In this document: positions 1 through 6,262 of the stretch, one piece after another
How the letters are laid out: each line of letters opens with the position of its first letter
Position numbering within the stretch: position 1 is the first letter of the stretch
Program-made: the position numbers and the translations under genes
Assembly (NCBI GenBank): GCA_035507915.1
Contig: DATJNS010000483.1
Coordinates: forward strand, 1 to 11,565
Origin: JACQAI01 sp035507915
GTDB taxonomy: Bacteria > Pseudomonadota > Alphaproteobacteria > Elsterales > Elsteraceae
DNA: 11,565 nucleotides
Direction of reading: 5' to 3'
The notes under the pieces: generated by a model
Told to the model about the DNA's origin: nothing
Seen by the model: the letters and a program-made list of their open reading frames with translations, nothing else
Databases searched by the model: none

Positions 1-3
1 GCG

Positions 4-1449
4 CTACGCGACCGGCAGGCTGAGCGGCGTGATCTGGTCGGCGCTGCGCTTCAGGTAGTCGCGCCCAGGCACGCTCGCCATCAGGTGCGCCTGCGCCTGG
101 GTCAGGCGCTCGGCGGCGGCCGCCTGGTCCATGGTCAGCACCTTGCCGGCGGCGACCACCTGCCGGCCGTCGACGAACACGTCGCGCACCGCGCGGTCGG
201 CCGCGTGGTAGACGAACGAGCGCAGCGGGTCGCGCGCCGGCATCATGTGCGGGTGCTTCAGGTCGACGATCACGAGGTCGGCCTTCTTGCCCGGCGCGAG
301 CCTGCCGAGATCGTCGCGCATCAGCGCGGTGGCGCCGCCGACCGTGGCGGCGTGGAACACGTCGGAGGTCGAGACCGCGCGGATGTCGCGCGCCGCGACG
401 CGCCCGAGCACCGCGGCCTTACGCATCTCCTCGACCAGGTTGTGGGGCGACACGTCGGTGCCGATACCGACCGTGACGCCGGCGCGCAGGTAGTCGCCCA
501 GATTCTCGAGCACGTGGCCGTAGCGCACGAAGGGCGACGGGCAGTGCGCGATCGCAGTGCCGCTCTCGGCGAGGATCGCGAGGTCGCGCTTGGTGTGCCA
601 GCGGATCCACGAATGCGTGTCGATGAACAGCGCGTGGCCCAGGATGGTGCCGGGCGCGAGCAGGCCGAGCGAATGGGCCCACTGGATCGAGGTCTGGCCG
701 TGGCGGTCGATCATCTCCTGCACCTCGTTGACCGCCTGGGCGCAGTGCACCGTGAAGGGCAGCTTGCGCTCGCGCGCGGCCGCGAAGGCGTCGCGCAGCA
801 GGCTCTCGGTGCAGGTGTCGATCTGCGACGGCGAGACGACGCCCGACAGCCGGCCGCTCGGATGCTTGGCGAGCCCGTCGATCAGCTTGAGGGCGGCGGC
901 GAAACCGGCCTTGCCGCGCGCCTCGTCCCAGGCGTAGCCGAGCGTGTGGTCGTTCTCGAGCTTCCAGCGCGCCGAGGCGAAGCCGGGCGCCAGGAAGCTG
1001 CGCAGGCCGCTTTTCGCCATCAGGTCGACCCAGCCGTCCCAATTCGGCGAGATGTCGACCAGAGAGGTGACGCCGCACTTCAGGAGCTCGCAATAGGCGA
1101 ACTCGGCGGCCGCGCCGGCGTCGGCCTCGGCCTCCGCGTAGCTCGACGAATAAGCCTGCGCGCGCTCGAACAGCCCGGTCATGTACATGCCCGGCAGGCC
1201 ATGCTCCTCGCGGATGCCGCGATAGGCCGGTTCGTGCTCGGGATGCGAGTGCACGTCGATCAGGCCCGGCAGCACGAAGCTGTCCTTGCCGTCGATCGTG
1301 CGGTCGGCCTTGCCGCCGTAGTCCTTGCCGACGAACGTGATCGCGTTGCCGTCGAACGCGACGTCGATGCCCCGGCGATAGACATGGCGCTTGGCGCCGT
1401 CGTCCCACGCGGCCACCCAGTCGGCGTTCTTGATCACGGTGGTCGGCAT
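4..1449 (-). CDS. Metal-dependent amidohydrolase, TRZ/ATZ (COG0402) type, paralog 1
   Basis: Predicted cytoplasmic 481-aa hydrolase of the amidohydrolase superfamily, the group that includes chlorohydrolases and guanine or N-ethylammeline deaminases. It should cleave a C-N (or C-Cl) bond on a ring or amide substrate; the substrate is unknown. Visible metal-site residues are the HSH motif (H67, H69), H235 in a VHCAQ context, H272 in GHALF and D332 in GTD, with a C-terminal beta-sandwich return (LGRLAPGKKADLVIVDL). The length is normal for the family and the gene looks complete. The start MPTTVIKNADW aligns with the paralog at 4739-6262, and a GGGAG lies about 9-13 bases upstream. The usual catalytic Glu of the HxxE motif is Gln (Q238). 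It lies 78 bp downstream of the VOC gene on the same strand and is probably co-transcribed with it. Family assignment is firm; substrate assignment is not possible. Confidence 0.93.
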   Translation of the reverse strand: MPTTVIKNADWVAAWDDGAKRHVYRRGIDVAFDGNAITFVGKDYGGKADRTIDGKDSFVLPGLIDVHSHPEHEPAYRGIREEHGLPGMYMTGLFERAQAYSSSYAEAEADAGAAAEFAYCELLKCGVTSLVDISPNWDGWVDLMAKSGLRSFLAPGFASARWKLENDHTLGYAWDEARGKAGFAAALKLIDGLAKHPSGRLSGVVSPSQIDTCTESLLRDAFAAARERKLPFTVHCAQAVNEVQEMIDRHGQTSIQWAHSLGLLAPGTILGHALFIDTHSWIRWHTKRDLAILAESGTAIAHCPSPFVRYGHVLENLGDYLRAGVTVGIGTDVSPHNLVEEMRKAAVLGRVAARDIRAVSTSDVFHAATVGGATALMRDDLGRLAPGKKADLVIVDLKHPHMMPARDPLRSFVYHAADRAVRDVFVDGRQVVAAGKVLTMDQAAAAERLTQAQAHLMASVPGRDYLKRSADQITPLSLPVA

Positions 1450-1527
1450 GACGCGGCTCTCCCGGCTGCTCTGGACGAGGTCAGCCTAGCACCGCGCCGC
1501 GGGAAAGCCAGGGCGGCCGCCCCGGCG

Positions 1528-2037
1528 TCATTCGTCGATCGAACGCTCCACCATGTGGTTGAGCGAGGCCTCGATGTCGTTCTCCCACGCTTCGCGCGGC
1601 AGCTCGTAGACCAGCTCGATCTCGCGACCATCCGGGTCGCGCAGATGGATGGTCTCCGTCATGCCGCGATCGATGCGGCCGTGCAGCGCGATGCCGCGCT
1701 CGCGCAGGAACGCGATGCGCCCGCGCCACGCCTCGCGGGTCGGGTAGCCGATCGCGACGTGGTTGAAGGCCTGCGGGCCCGCCTGCACCAGATCCGTGCG
1801 CTCGATCAGCGCGAGATCGTGATGGCGCAGCTTGCCGCCCTGCTCGCCGCTGTAGAAGCGCATGCGCGCGCGCGGCTTGCCGTCGGGTCCGGGGCGCTTG
1901 AGCGTCCCGACATGCTTGAAGCCGAGCAGCTCGGTCCAGAAGCGGTGCGACTCCTCGAGGTCGCGCACGTTCAGCACCAGGTGGTTGAGGCCGACCGGGG
2001 CCGCGATATCGACCGAGGGCTCCAACGGTGCATCCAT
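1528..2037 (-). CDS. VOC family (glyoxalase/bleomycin resistance/extradiol dioxygenase fold) protein
   Basis: A 169-aa protein with two beta-alpha-beta-beta-beta modules: residues about 16-80 (GLNHLVLNVRDLEES start) and about 90-146 (FNHVAIGYP start, DPDGREIELVYELP end). Candidate metal ligands are H19, H72 or H73 in RHHDLAL, H93, and E141 in the closing ELVYEL strand. This is the pattern of metal-dependent VOC enzymes such as glyoxalase I-like isomerases or type I extradiol dioxygenase-like proteins. One domain pair suggests that it dimerises. The start is supported by AAGGAG 7 bases upstream. It is the first gene of a probable unit with the amidohydrolase at 4-1449 and is divergent from tetR, so the TetR protein may respond to its substrate. 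Ring cleavage, isomerisation and drug binding cannot be told apart by eye. Confidence 0.9.
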   Translation of the reverse strand: MDAPLEPSVDIAAPVGLNHLVLNVRDLEESHRFWTELLGFKHVGTLKRPGPDGKPRARMRFYSGEQGGKLRHHDLALIERTDLVQAGPQAFNHVAIGYPTREAWRGRIAFLRERGIALHGRIDRGMTETIHLRDPDGREIELVYELPREAWENDIEASLNHMVERSIDE

Positions 2038-2061
2038 CGTCCGTCTCCTTGGTTGTCCTTC

Positions 2062-2089
2062 TCTATGGCTGTCCGCCTCCCCTTGTCAG
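2062..2089 (-). promoter_or_regulatory. Putative promoter of the VOC-amidohydrolase unit
   Basis: On the minus strand CTGACA (2089-2084) stands 16 bases before CATAGA (2067-2062), a plausible sigma70 -35/-10 pair (5 of 6 and 3 of 6 consensus positions). It lies 25 bases upstream of the VOC start codon. Its -35 overlaps the plus-strand -35-like TTGTCA proposed for tetR, so the two promoters would face away from a shared core. Read by eye only. Confidence 0.4.
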
Positions 2090-2111
2090 GGGCGTGACGG
2101 GCCGTCATGCT
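2083..2111 (+). promoter_or_regulatory. Putative tetR promoter
   Basis: TTGTCA (2083-2088) is followed after 17 bases by CATGCT (2106-2111). A transcript would start near 2118, inside the palindrome at 2110-2139, which fits autorepression. The same CATGCT -10 with a 17-base spacer occurs at the antitoxin promoter in this window. The -10 is weak by consensus, so confidence is moderate to low. Confidence 0.4.
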
Positions 2112-2139
2112 CGATCCTGAGCAATTGCTCATGTTCGAG
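2110..2139. promoter_or_regulatory. Long palindrome, probable TetR operator
   Basis: A 30-bp imperfect palindrome in which 13 of 15 base pairs match. The core TGAGCAATTGCTCA (2118-2131) is perfect, with outer arms CTCGA and TCGAG. It lies in the gap between the divergent VOC and tetR genes and overlaps the expected tetR transcription start. TetR-family proteins commonly bind such dyads in the divergent gap beside their own gene; assignment to this regulator is inference from position and symmetry. Confidence 0.65.
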
Positions 2140-2150
2140 AGTACCGCGTC

Positions 2151-2831
2151 ATGGCCCGCTCCGCTACTCGCGTTCGTCCGCCGCGCGCGGCGTCCCGCCG
2201 CAATACCGGGAAAGCGCCGTCCCAGGGGCGCTCGCGCGCCACCGTCGACGTCATCCTCGAGGCGACGGCTCGCGTTCTGGGCGAGCACGGCTACGCCCGC
2301 ACCAACACCAACCTGGTCGCGCGGGTGGCCGGGGTCAGCGTCGGCTCGATCTACCAGTACTTCCCCAACAAGGACGCGCTGGTCGCCGCCTTGCACCAGC
2401 GCCATTCGGCCGAGATGCACGCGCTGTTTCGCGACGTCGTGCAGCGCGACCATGGCGGCCGGCTCGCCGACGCGGTGCACGCGCTGGTCGCCGCCCTGAT
2501 GGCGGCGCATCAGCGCCAGGCGGCGCTGCACGCCGTGCTGGAGGGCGAGTTCCCGTTCCGCGACACGGCCGGCGAGAGCCCGACGCACGACGGCACGATC
2601 GTTCGCCTGCTGCGCGACTGGCTGGCGCGCCACCGCGCCGAGATCACGGTGCGCGATCTCGAGCTCGCCGCGCACCTGGTGTTCGAATCCGTGGTGTCGC
2701 TGGTGCACAACGCGATCGTCGCGCCGCCGCGCGACGTGCCGCCCGCCGCGCTCGAGGCCGAGATCGTCGCGCTCGTGATGGGCTACCTGTCCGTGAAGCG
2801 GCCGGCGCGGGCGCGCGGCCGGGCCGGTTGA
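2151..2831 (+). CDS. TetR/AcrR family transcriptional regulator
   Basis: A 226-aa one-component repressor-like regulator. Residues about 28-81 form the TetR DNA-binding domain, with the helix-turn-helix at about 51-71 (LVARVAGVSVGSIYQYFPNK), a very typical signature. The rest is a helical ligand-binding and dimerisation region with no recognisable ligand class. The N-terminus (1-27) is a basic, probably disordered extension. It is divergent from the VOC-amidohydrolase unit across a 113-bp gap holding a 30-bp palindrome, which makes these genes and itself the likely targets. Its last 49 bases overlap the 3' end of the convergent EamA gene, so the exporter could also be a target but shares no promoter region. 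The ribosome binding site is weak (GAGAG well upstream). Length is normal for the family. Confidence 0.92.
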   Translation: MARSATRVRPPRAASRRNTGKAPSQGRSRATVDVILEATARVLGEHGYARTNTNLVARVAGVSVGSIYQYFPNKDALVAALHQRHSAEMHALFRDVVQRDHGGRLADAVHALVAALMAAHQRQAALHAVLEGEFPFRDTAGESPTHDGTIVRLLRDWLARHRAEITVRDLELAAHLVFESVVSLVHNAIVAPPRDVPPAALEAEIVALVMGYLSVKRPARARGRAG

Positions 2832-3760
2832 CGTCGCAGGCGGGCGAGCAGACGGCCGTCGATCGCGGCGAGGCCGAAGCCGATCAGCGCCATGCCGAGC
2901 CCGTGCCGCGGGGCCAGGTGTTCGCCCAGGACCCAGGTGCCGAGCACGATCGCGGTCACCGGATTGAGGAAGGTGACGAGCAGCACGTTGGTCGCGCCGG
3001 CGGTCGCGAGGATGCGGAAATAGACCACGTAGCCGAGCGCGGTCGACAAGGTCGCGATGCCGAGCACCGCACCCCACACCGGCCAGCCCGGCATCGCCAA
3101 GGTCCAGGGCCCGTCGACCACGAGCGCCAGCGGCAGCAGCATGAGGGACGACGCGGTGATCTGGCCGGCCGCGGTGAGGATCGGCGGCACGCCGAGGCGC
3201 TTGAAGCGCCGGCCGAACACGCCCGCTCCGGCGTAGGACAGCGCGGCGCCGAGCACGGCAAGCTGCGCCAGCACGTCGACACCGAGGCCGGCCAGCGCGT
3301 CGGGCCCGATCATCACGACCACGCCGGCGAGACCCACGAGCACGCCCGCGAAGCGGCGCCCGGTCAGTCTTTCGTCGGCGGTCAGCACGTGCGCGACGGC
3401 GACGGTCGCGAGCGGCGTGGTCGCGCCGAGGATCGCCGCAAGGCCGGACGCGATGTGGGTCTGGCTCCACACGATCAGGCCGAACGGCACGACGTTGTTG
3501 AGCAGCCCCATGCCGAAGAACGCGCGCCATACCGCGGGCTCGCGCGGCATGCGGAGCCCGAGCGCGCGGATCACGATGGCGAGCTCCGCCGCCGCGATAC
3601 CGACCCGCAGCTCGACGATGGTGAGCGGCGGCAGCGCGGCGAGCGCGACCCCGGCGAAGAAGAACGAGCCGCCCCACAGCACCGACATGAAGAGGAGCAG
3701 GCCCCACTCCGTCGCGCCCATCGCGCGGTTGATCGTCACTGCCGGCTGGAGCGTCGTCAT
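2783..3760 (-). CDS. EamA family (drug/metabolite transporter superfamily) exporter
   Basis: A 325-aa inner-membrane protein with two EamA repeats, residues about 19-152 and 166-301, giving about ten transmembrane helices. The family hallmark LNPVTAIVLGTWVLGE is at 265-280 in the second repeat, and the equivalent TTPLATVAVAHVLTADE is in the first. Such proteins usually export metabolites, amino acids or purine-type compounds; the substrate is not readable. The C-terminal tail after about 302 is Arg/Pro rich and lies in the 49-bp overlap with tetR on the opposite strand. No clear ribosome binding site precedes the chosen ATG; the ATG at codon 14 (MGATEW, just before the first helix) is an alternative start. 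It is transcribed alone on the minus strand. Confidence 0.9.
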   Translation of the reverse strand: MTTLQPAVTINRAMGATEWGLLLFMSVLWGGSFFFAGVALAALPPLTIVELRVGIAAAELAIVIRALGLRMPREPAVWRAFFGMGLLNNVVPFGLIVWSQTHIASGLAAILGATTPLATVAVAHVLTADERLTGRRFAGVLVGLAGVVVMIGPDALAGLGVDVLAQLAVLGAALSYAGAGVFGRRFKRLGVPPILTAAGQITASSLMLLPLALVVDGPWTLAMPGWPVWGAVLGIATLSTALGYVVYFRILATAGATNVLLVTFLNPVTAIVLGTWVLGEHLAPRHGLGMALIGFGLAAIDGRLLARLRRQPARPRARAGRFTDR

Positions 3761-3834
3761 GGCGGCGAGGTCTAGCCGCCCCGCGCCGCCGCCGCGACCC
3801 GGTTCTTGCAGACGTCAGTTGAACAGGCTTGAGC

Positions 3835-3915
3835 CTCATCCCGGCACAAGCGGGGACCCAGGAGTCGAACGGCGGTGCTCGAGACCCTGGATGCCCCGCT
3901 TTCGCGGCACGACGG
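3835..3915. repeat. Palindromic intergenic repeat (SWVPACAGM type)
   Basis: Imperfect inverted repeat with arms at about 3835-3862 and 3884-3915 (ATCCCGGCACAAGCGGGGAC against ATGCCCCGCTTTCGCGGCAC) and a 21-base loop. On the minus strand the left arm translates to the well-known spurious peptide SWVPACAGM, a sign of a dispersed palindrome found between genes in many proteobacteria. The arms have decayed, so this is probably an old copy. It lies between the EamA start and the amidohydrolase fragment. Function is unknown; hairpin formation in RNA is likely. Confidence 0.75.
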
Positions 3916-3931
3916 TTCCAGAATCTATCGC

Positions 3932-4028
3932 CGCCTACCGGTTTCTCCCGACCCATCCCAGCGACATTGGAAAGGCGTCGTCGGGGCCGCGCTTGGCCCA
4001 GTCGCGCTCCGGGATGCCGCGCATGTTG
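3932..4028 (-). pseudogene. Truncated duplicate of the amidohydrolase 2 3' end
   Basis: Aligns without gaps to 4736-4832 (offset 804) with 89 of 97 bases identical, including the stop codon (TAG on the minus strand at 3935-3937). Read in the gene's frame it encodes NMRGIPERDWAKRGPDDAF and onward to the stop. Compared with the intact C-terminus it has four amino acid changes (S to G, E to D, A to V, S to R) in about 30 residues. All eight mismatches fall in 3944-3988; the remaining 40 bases (3989-4028) are identical. Similarity ends abruptly at 4028. The fragment has no start and no body, so it is a relic of a third amidohydrolase or of a partial duplication. Confidence 0.9.
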
Positions 4029-4077
4029 GGAATGAATAGTCGGGGTCAGAGATTTCTTACGCGTTGCGCTGCCGAAC

Positions 4078-4470
4078 CTAGCAGAGCTCCACGGTCGCCT
4101 TGTGTCCCTGGGCTCGCGCCAGCTTGCCGTCGCAGGTGAGCAGCGGCGCGTTGAGGCCTTCGGCGAGCGCCACGTAGGCCGCGTCGTAAGCGGTGAGCGT
4201 CTCGCGCAGCTGCCAGAGACGCGGCACCAGCTCGGCGTGGGCGTGACGCTCGACGCCGAGCGCCAGATGGTCGTCGAGGGCCAGCGCCGCGCGCGCCGGA
4301 TCGAGCTCCTTCAGCCGCACCAGCCGGCGCAAGGTCTGGACGACCTCGACGTCCAGGAGATGCGGGGCATGCAGCCGCTCGCGCGGGTCGAGCGCGCGAT
4401 CGGCGACCCGTTCGCCGCGCTCGGTGCGGAGCACCAGCTCCAGCAACGCCGACGCGTCGATGACGATCAC
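4078..4470 (-). CDS. vapC: PIN-domain ribonuclease toxin, VapC family
   Basis: A 130-aa PIN-domain protein, the expected length for a VapC/FitB toxin, with the full acidic set in place: D5 in MIVIDASALLE, E42 in LLDVEVVQTL, D96 in LTAYDAAYVALAE and D114 in LLTCDGKLA. VapC toxins are Mg-dependent endoribonucleases that cut tRNA or rRNA and are held inactive by the partner antitoxin; the RNA target here is unknown. The start overlaps the antitoxin stop by four bases (ATGA), so translation is probably coupled. All catalytic residues are intact and it is likely functional. It lies between a gene fragment and an intact amidohydrolase, which suggests that the module was inserted or carried with a duplication. 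Confidence 0.93.
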   Translation of the reverse strand: MIVIDASALLELVLRTERGERVADRALDPRERLHAPHLLDVEVVQTLRRLVRLKELDPARAALALDDHLALGVERHAHAELVPRLWQLRETLTAYDAAYVALAEGLNAPLLTCDGKLARAQGHKATVELC

Positions 4471-4697
4471 CGCGCGTCGCGTTCCGAGCGGAGCGCATCG
4501 GTGGGCGACACGCGTCCGCGGTAGGGCTCGCGCAGTCCGAGACGCTCGCGCATCTCCTCCGCAGTCGGCTGCTCGGCGATCTTGCGCACCTCGCGGATCA
4601 GATAGTCGGACAGCGGCAGGCCGGCCAGCGCCGCCCGCGCCTTGAGCCGCCGGTGCAGCGCCTCCGGCACATGGCGCAGCTGAATCATCTTCGTCAT
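4467..4697 (-). CDS. Ribbon-helix-helix antitoxin (FitA/VapB-like) of the PIN toxin
   Basis: A 76-aa protein. Residues 4-10 (MIQLRHV) form the DNA-contacting beta strand, and helices follow at about 11-26 (PEALHRRLKARAALAG) and 29-43 (LSDYLIREVRKIAEQ), the ribbon-helix-helix fold of FitA-like antitoxins. The C-terminal part (44-76), charged and probably extended, would wrap the toxin. It is the first gene of the module, with a 4-bp overlap into vapC. The chosen ATG has no ribosome binding site, but the predicted transcription start is at or next to it, pointing to a leaderless mRNA. An ATG at codon 4 is an alternative. It probably autorepresses through the CATG-containing sites just upstream. 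Confidence 0.9.
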   Translation of the reverse strand: MTKMIQLRHVPEALHRRLKARAALAGLPLSDYLIREVRKIAEQPTAEEMRERLGLREPYRGRVSPTDALRSERDAR

Positions 4698-4729
4698 GTT
4701 CTAAGCATGCTCACATGTGTGTCACATGT
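4695..4729. promoter_or_regulatory. Probable antitoxin operator: spaced CATG palindromes
   Basis: Four CATG cores start at 4695, 4706, 4714 and 4725 (spacings 11, 8 and 11 bases). Two are in identical ACATGT hexamers (4713-4718 and 4724-4729) and one is in GCATGC (4705-4710). Each hexamer is its own inverted repeat. The ACATGT pair lies in the spacer of the predicted promoter and one core includes the start codon. Ribbon-helix-helix antitoxins typically bind repeated short palindromes about one helical turn apart; binding here is inferred. Confidence 0.55.
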
Positions 4730-4732
4730 CAA
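4704..4732 (-). promoter_or_regulatory. Antitoxin-toxin promoter, probably leaderless
   Basis: On the minus strand a perfect TTGACA (4732-4727) is followed after 17 bases by CATGCT (4709-4704). The A of the antitoxin ATG (4697) is 7 bases past the -10, the normal distance for a transcription start, so the message would begin at the start codon. The -35 ends 6 bases from the stop codon of the upstream amidohydrolase, which is on the same strand. Confidence 0.6.
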
Positions 4733-4738
4733 TCACGC

Positions 4739-6262
4739 CTACCGGTTGCTGCCGGCCCAACCCAGCGACATCGGGAAGGCCTCGTCGGGGCTGCGCTTGG
4801 CCCAGTCGCGCTCCGGGATGCCGCGCATGTTGCGCGCCTGGCCGGCGGTCAGCTCGGCGAGGTTGGCTTCGAGGTCGATGGTCAGCACGGTGCCGTCGCG
4901 CACCACCGGTTTGCCCGCGACATAAACATCGGTGATCGGCCGCTCGAGCGCGGTGAACACCAGGCTCTTGAGCGGATCGCGCGCCGGCTGCATCGCCGGG
5001 TGCGCGAGATCGACCAGCGAGAAGTCGGCCTTGCAGCCTGGCGCCAGGCGGCCGATGTCGTCGCGGCCGAGCGCCTTGGCGCCGCCCACCGTCGCGGCGG
5101 TGAAGATTTCGGCCAGGCTGGTCGAGCCGATGTCGGCGCTGGCGATCTTGGCGACCACGAGCGCCCAGCGCATCTCGTCGACGAAATTGTGCGGGAACGT
5201 GTCGGTGCCCAGCCCGAGATTGACGCCGCGCTTCGCGTACTTGCCGAAATGCTCGAGCACCATACCGCCGCGCGCGAACTGGTTCGGGCAGTGCGCGACC
5301 GAGGTGCCGGTGTCGGCGATGCGGTCGAGATCGCGGTGGTCGGGCCCGCGGATCCACGAGTGGTGGTCGAGGAACATGGCGTGGCCGAGGATCATGTGCG
5401 GCCCGAGCACGCCGAGCGCCTCGAGCCAGCCGACCGAGGTCGTGCCGTGGCGGCGGAACATCTCGCGCATCTCGACCACGCTCTGCGCGCAATGGGTCTG
5501 GCACGGCACGCCGAGATCGCGCGCCACCGCCGACGCATCGACCATCAGGTCGGCGGTGCAGGTGTCGACCTGCGCCGGCGCCATCATGCCGGAGAGCAGG
5601 CCCGACGGATGTTGCTGCGCGCGCATGACGAGCGCGACGGCGGTGTCGAGCCCCTGGCGGCCGCGCGGCTCGTTCCAGCGGTAGAGCACCTCGTGGCCGT
5701 TCTCGGTGTACCACTCGCCCGAGCGGAAGGAGGGTGCCACCACGGTGCGGATGCCGGTGCGCGCGACCTCGTCCAGCCAGTTCGGCCGGTTGGCCGAGTA
5801 GTCGACGAAGCAGGTCACGCCCGAACGCAGCATCTCGGCAATCGCGACCTGGCACGACGCGCTGTAGGCCGCGAAGTCCGCGGTGCCGAAATGCGCCGTA
5901 TCGGGATCGGCGGCGAGATCGTGCGCCGGGCGGCCGAGCAGGAAGATGTACTCGTAGAGCGAGCTCATGTTGAGCTGGCGGCTCTTGCGCTCCTCCGACA
6001 GCCCTTTGAGCATCGGCTCGGAGTTCGGATGCGAGTGGATGTTGACGAAGCCGGGCAGGATCATCTTGTCGCGCCCGTCGATCACCGTGTCGGCCGCGCC
6101 CGCGTAGTTCGAGCCGACGAACACGAGCCGGTCGTCCGCGAACGCGAGATCGCAGCCTTTGAGGAAAGCGTGGCGCCCACCATAAAGGTTGGGCCCGCTC
6201 TCCGGCGCCGCGTTCTCCCACACGACCGCCCAATCGGCGTCCTTCACCAGCACCGTCGGCAT
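4739..6262 (-). CDS. Metal-dependent amidohydrolase, TRZ/ATZ (COG0402) type, paralog 2
   Basis: A 507-aa predicted cytoplasmic hydrolase, clearly homologous to the protein at 4-1449: same N-terminus (MPTVLVKDADWAVVW), HSH (H76, H78), H257 in a THCAQ context, H294 in GHAMF, D354 in GTD, and the C-terminal LGR-APG-KAD return. Like paralog 1 it has Gln (Q260) where the family's HxxE motif has the catalytic Glu; nearby E264 and E267 are shared with paralog 1 (E242, E245). An in-frame ATG at 6394 exists, but the added 44 residues are Arg/Pro rich with no counterpart in paralog 1. The ATG at 6262 has GAGGG 5 bases upstream and is preferred. It is divergent from the OsmC-symporter operon. A partial copy of its 3' end lies beyond the toxin-antitoxin genes. 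Substrate unknown. Confidence 0.93.
   Translation of the reverse strand: MPTVLVKDADWAVVWENAAPESGPNLYGGRHAFLKGCDLAFADDRLVFVGSNYAGAADTVIDGRDKMILPGFVNIHSHPNSEPMLKGLSEERKSRQLNMSSLYEYIFLLGRPAHDLAADPDTAHFGTADFAAYSASCQVAIAEMLRSGVTCFVDYSANRPNWLDEVARTGIRTVVAPSFRSGEWYTENGHEVLYRWNEPRGRQGLDTAVALVMRAQQHPSGLLSGMMAPAQVDTCTADLMVDASAVARDLGVPCQTHCAQSVVEMREMFRRHGTTSVGWLEALGVLGPHMILGHAMFLDHHSWIRGPDHRDLDRIADTGTSVAHCPNQFARGGMVLEHFGKYAKRGVNLGLGTDTFPHNFVDEMRWALVVAKIASADIGSTSLAEIFTAATVGGAKALGRDDIGRLAPGCKADFSLVDLAHPAMQPARDPLKSLVFTALERPITDVYVAGKPVVRDGTVLTIDLEANLAELTAGQARNMRGIPERDWAKRSPDEAFPMSLGWAGSNR

Larger units (their letters stand above)
3761..4077. other. 317-bp gene-free stretch between EamA exporter and PIN toxin
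   Basis: No credible gene. In order it holds the upstream region of the EamA gene (no convincing promoter seen), the palindromic repeat at 3835-3915, a 97-bp copy of the 3' end of amidohydrolase 2 at 3932-4028, and about 50 bp of lower-GC sequence (GAATAGTCGGGGTCAGAGAT at 4031-4050) before the toxin stop. The GGGGTCAGA string resembles half of repeats often found near RAYT-type transposases, but it is too short to assign. Confidence 0.7.

Noticed and set aside
85..2097. Long plus-strand open frame (670 codons) opposite the amidohydrolase and VOC genes
   Set aside because: It lies antisense to two well-supported genes, has an Arg/Ala/Val/His-rich composition with no domain, and is what strong GC third-position bias produces on the opposite strand.
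1862..3956. Open frames of over 600 codons on both strands across tetR and the EamA gene (plus 1862-3775, minus 1971-3956)
   Set aside because: Out of frame with or antisense to tetR and EamA; translations are Arg/Gly/His-rich runs, one reading through the SWVPACAGM repeat. No sign of coding.
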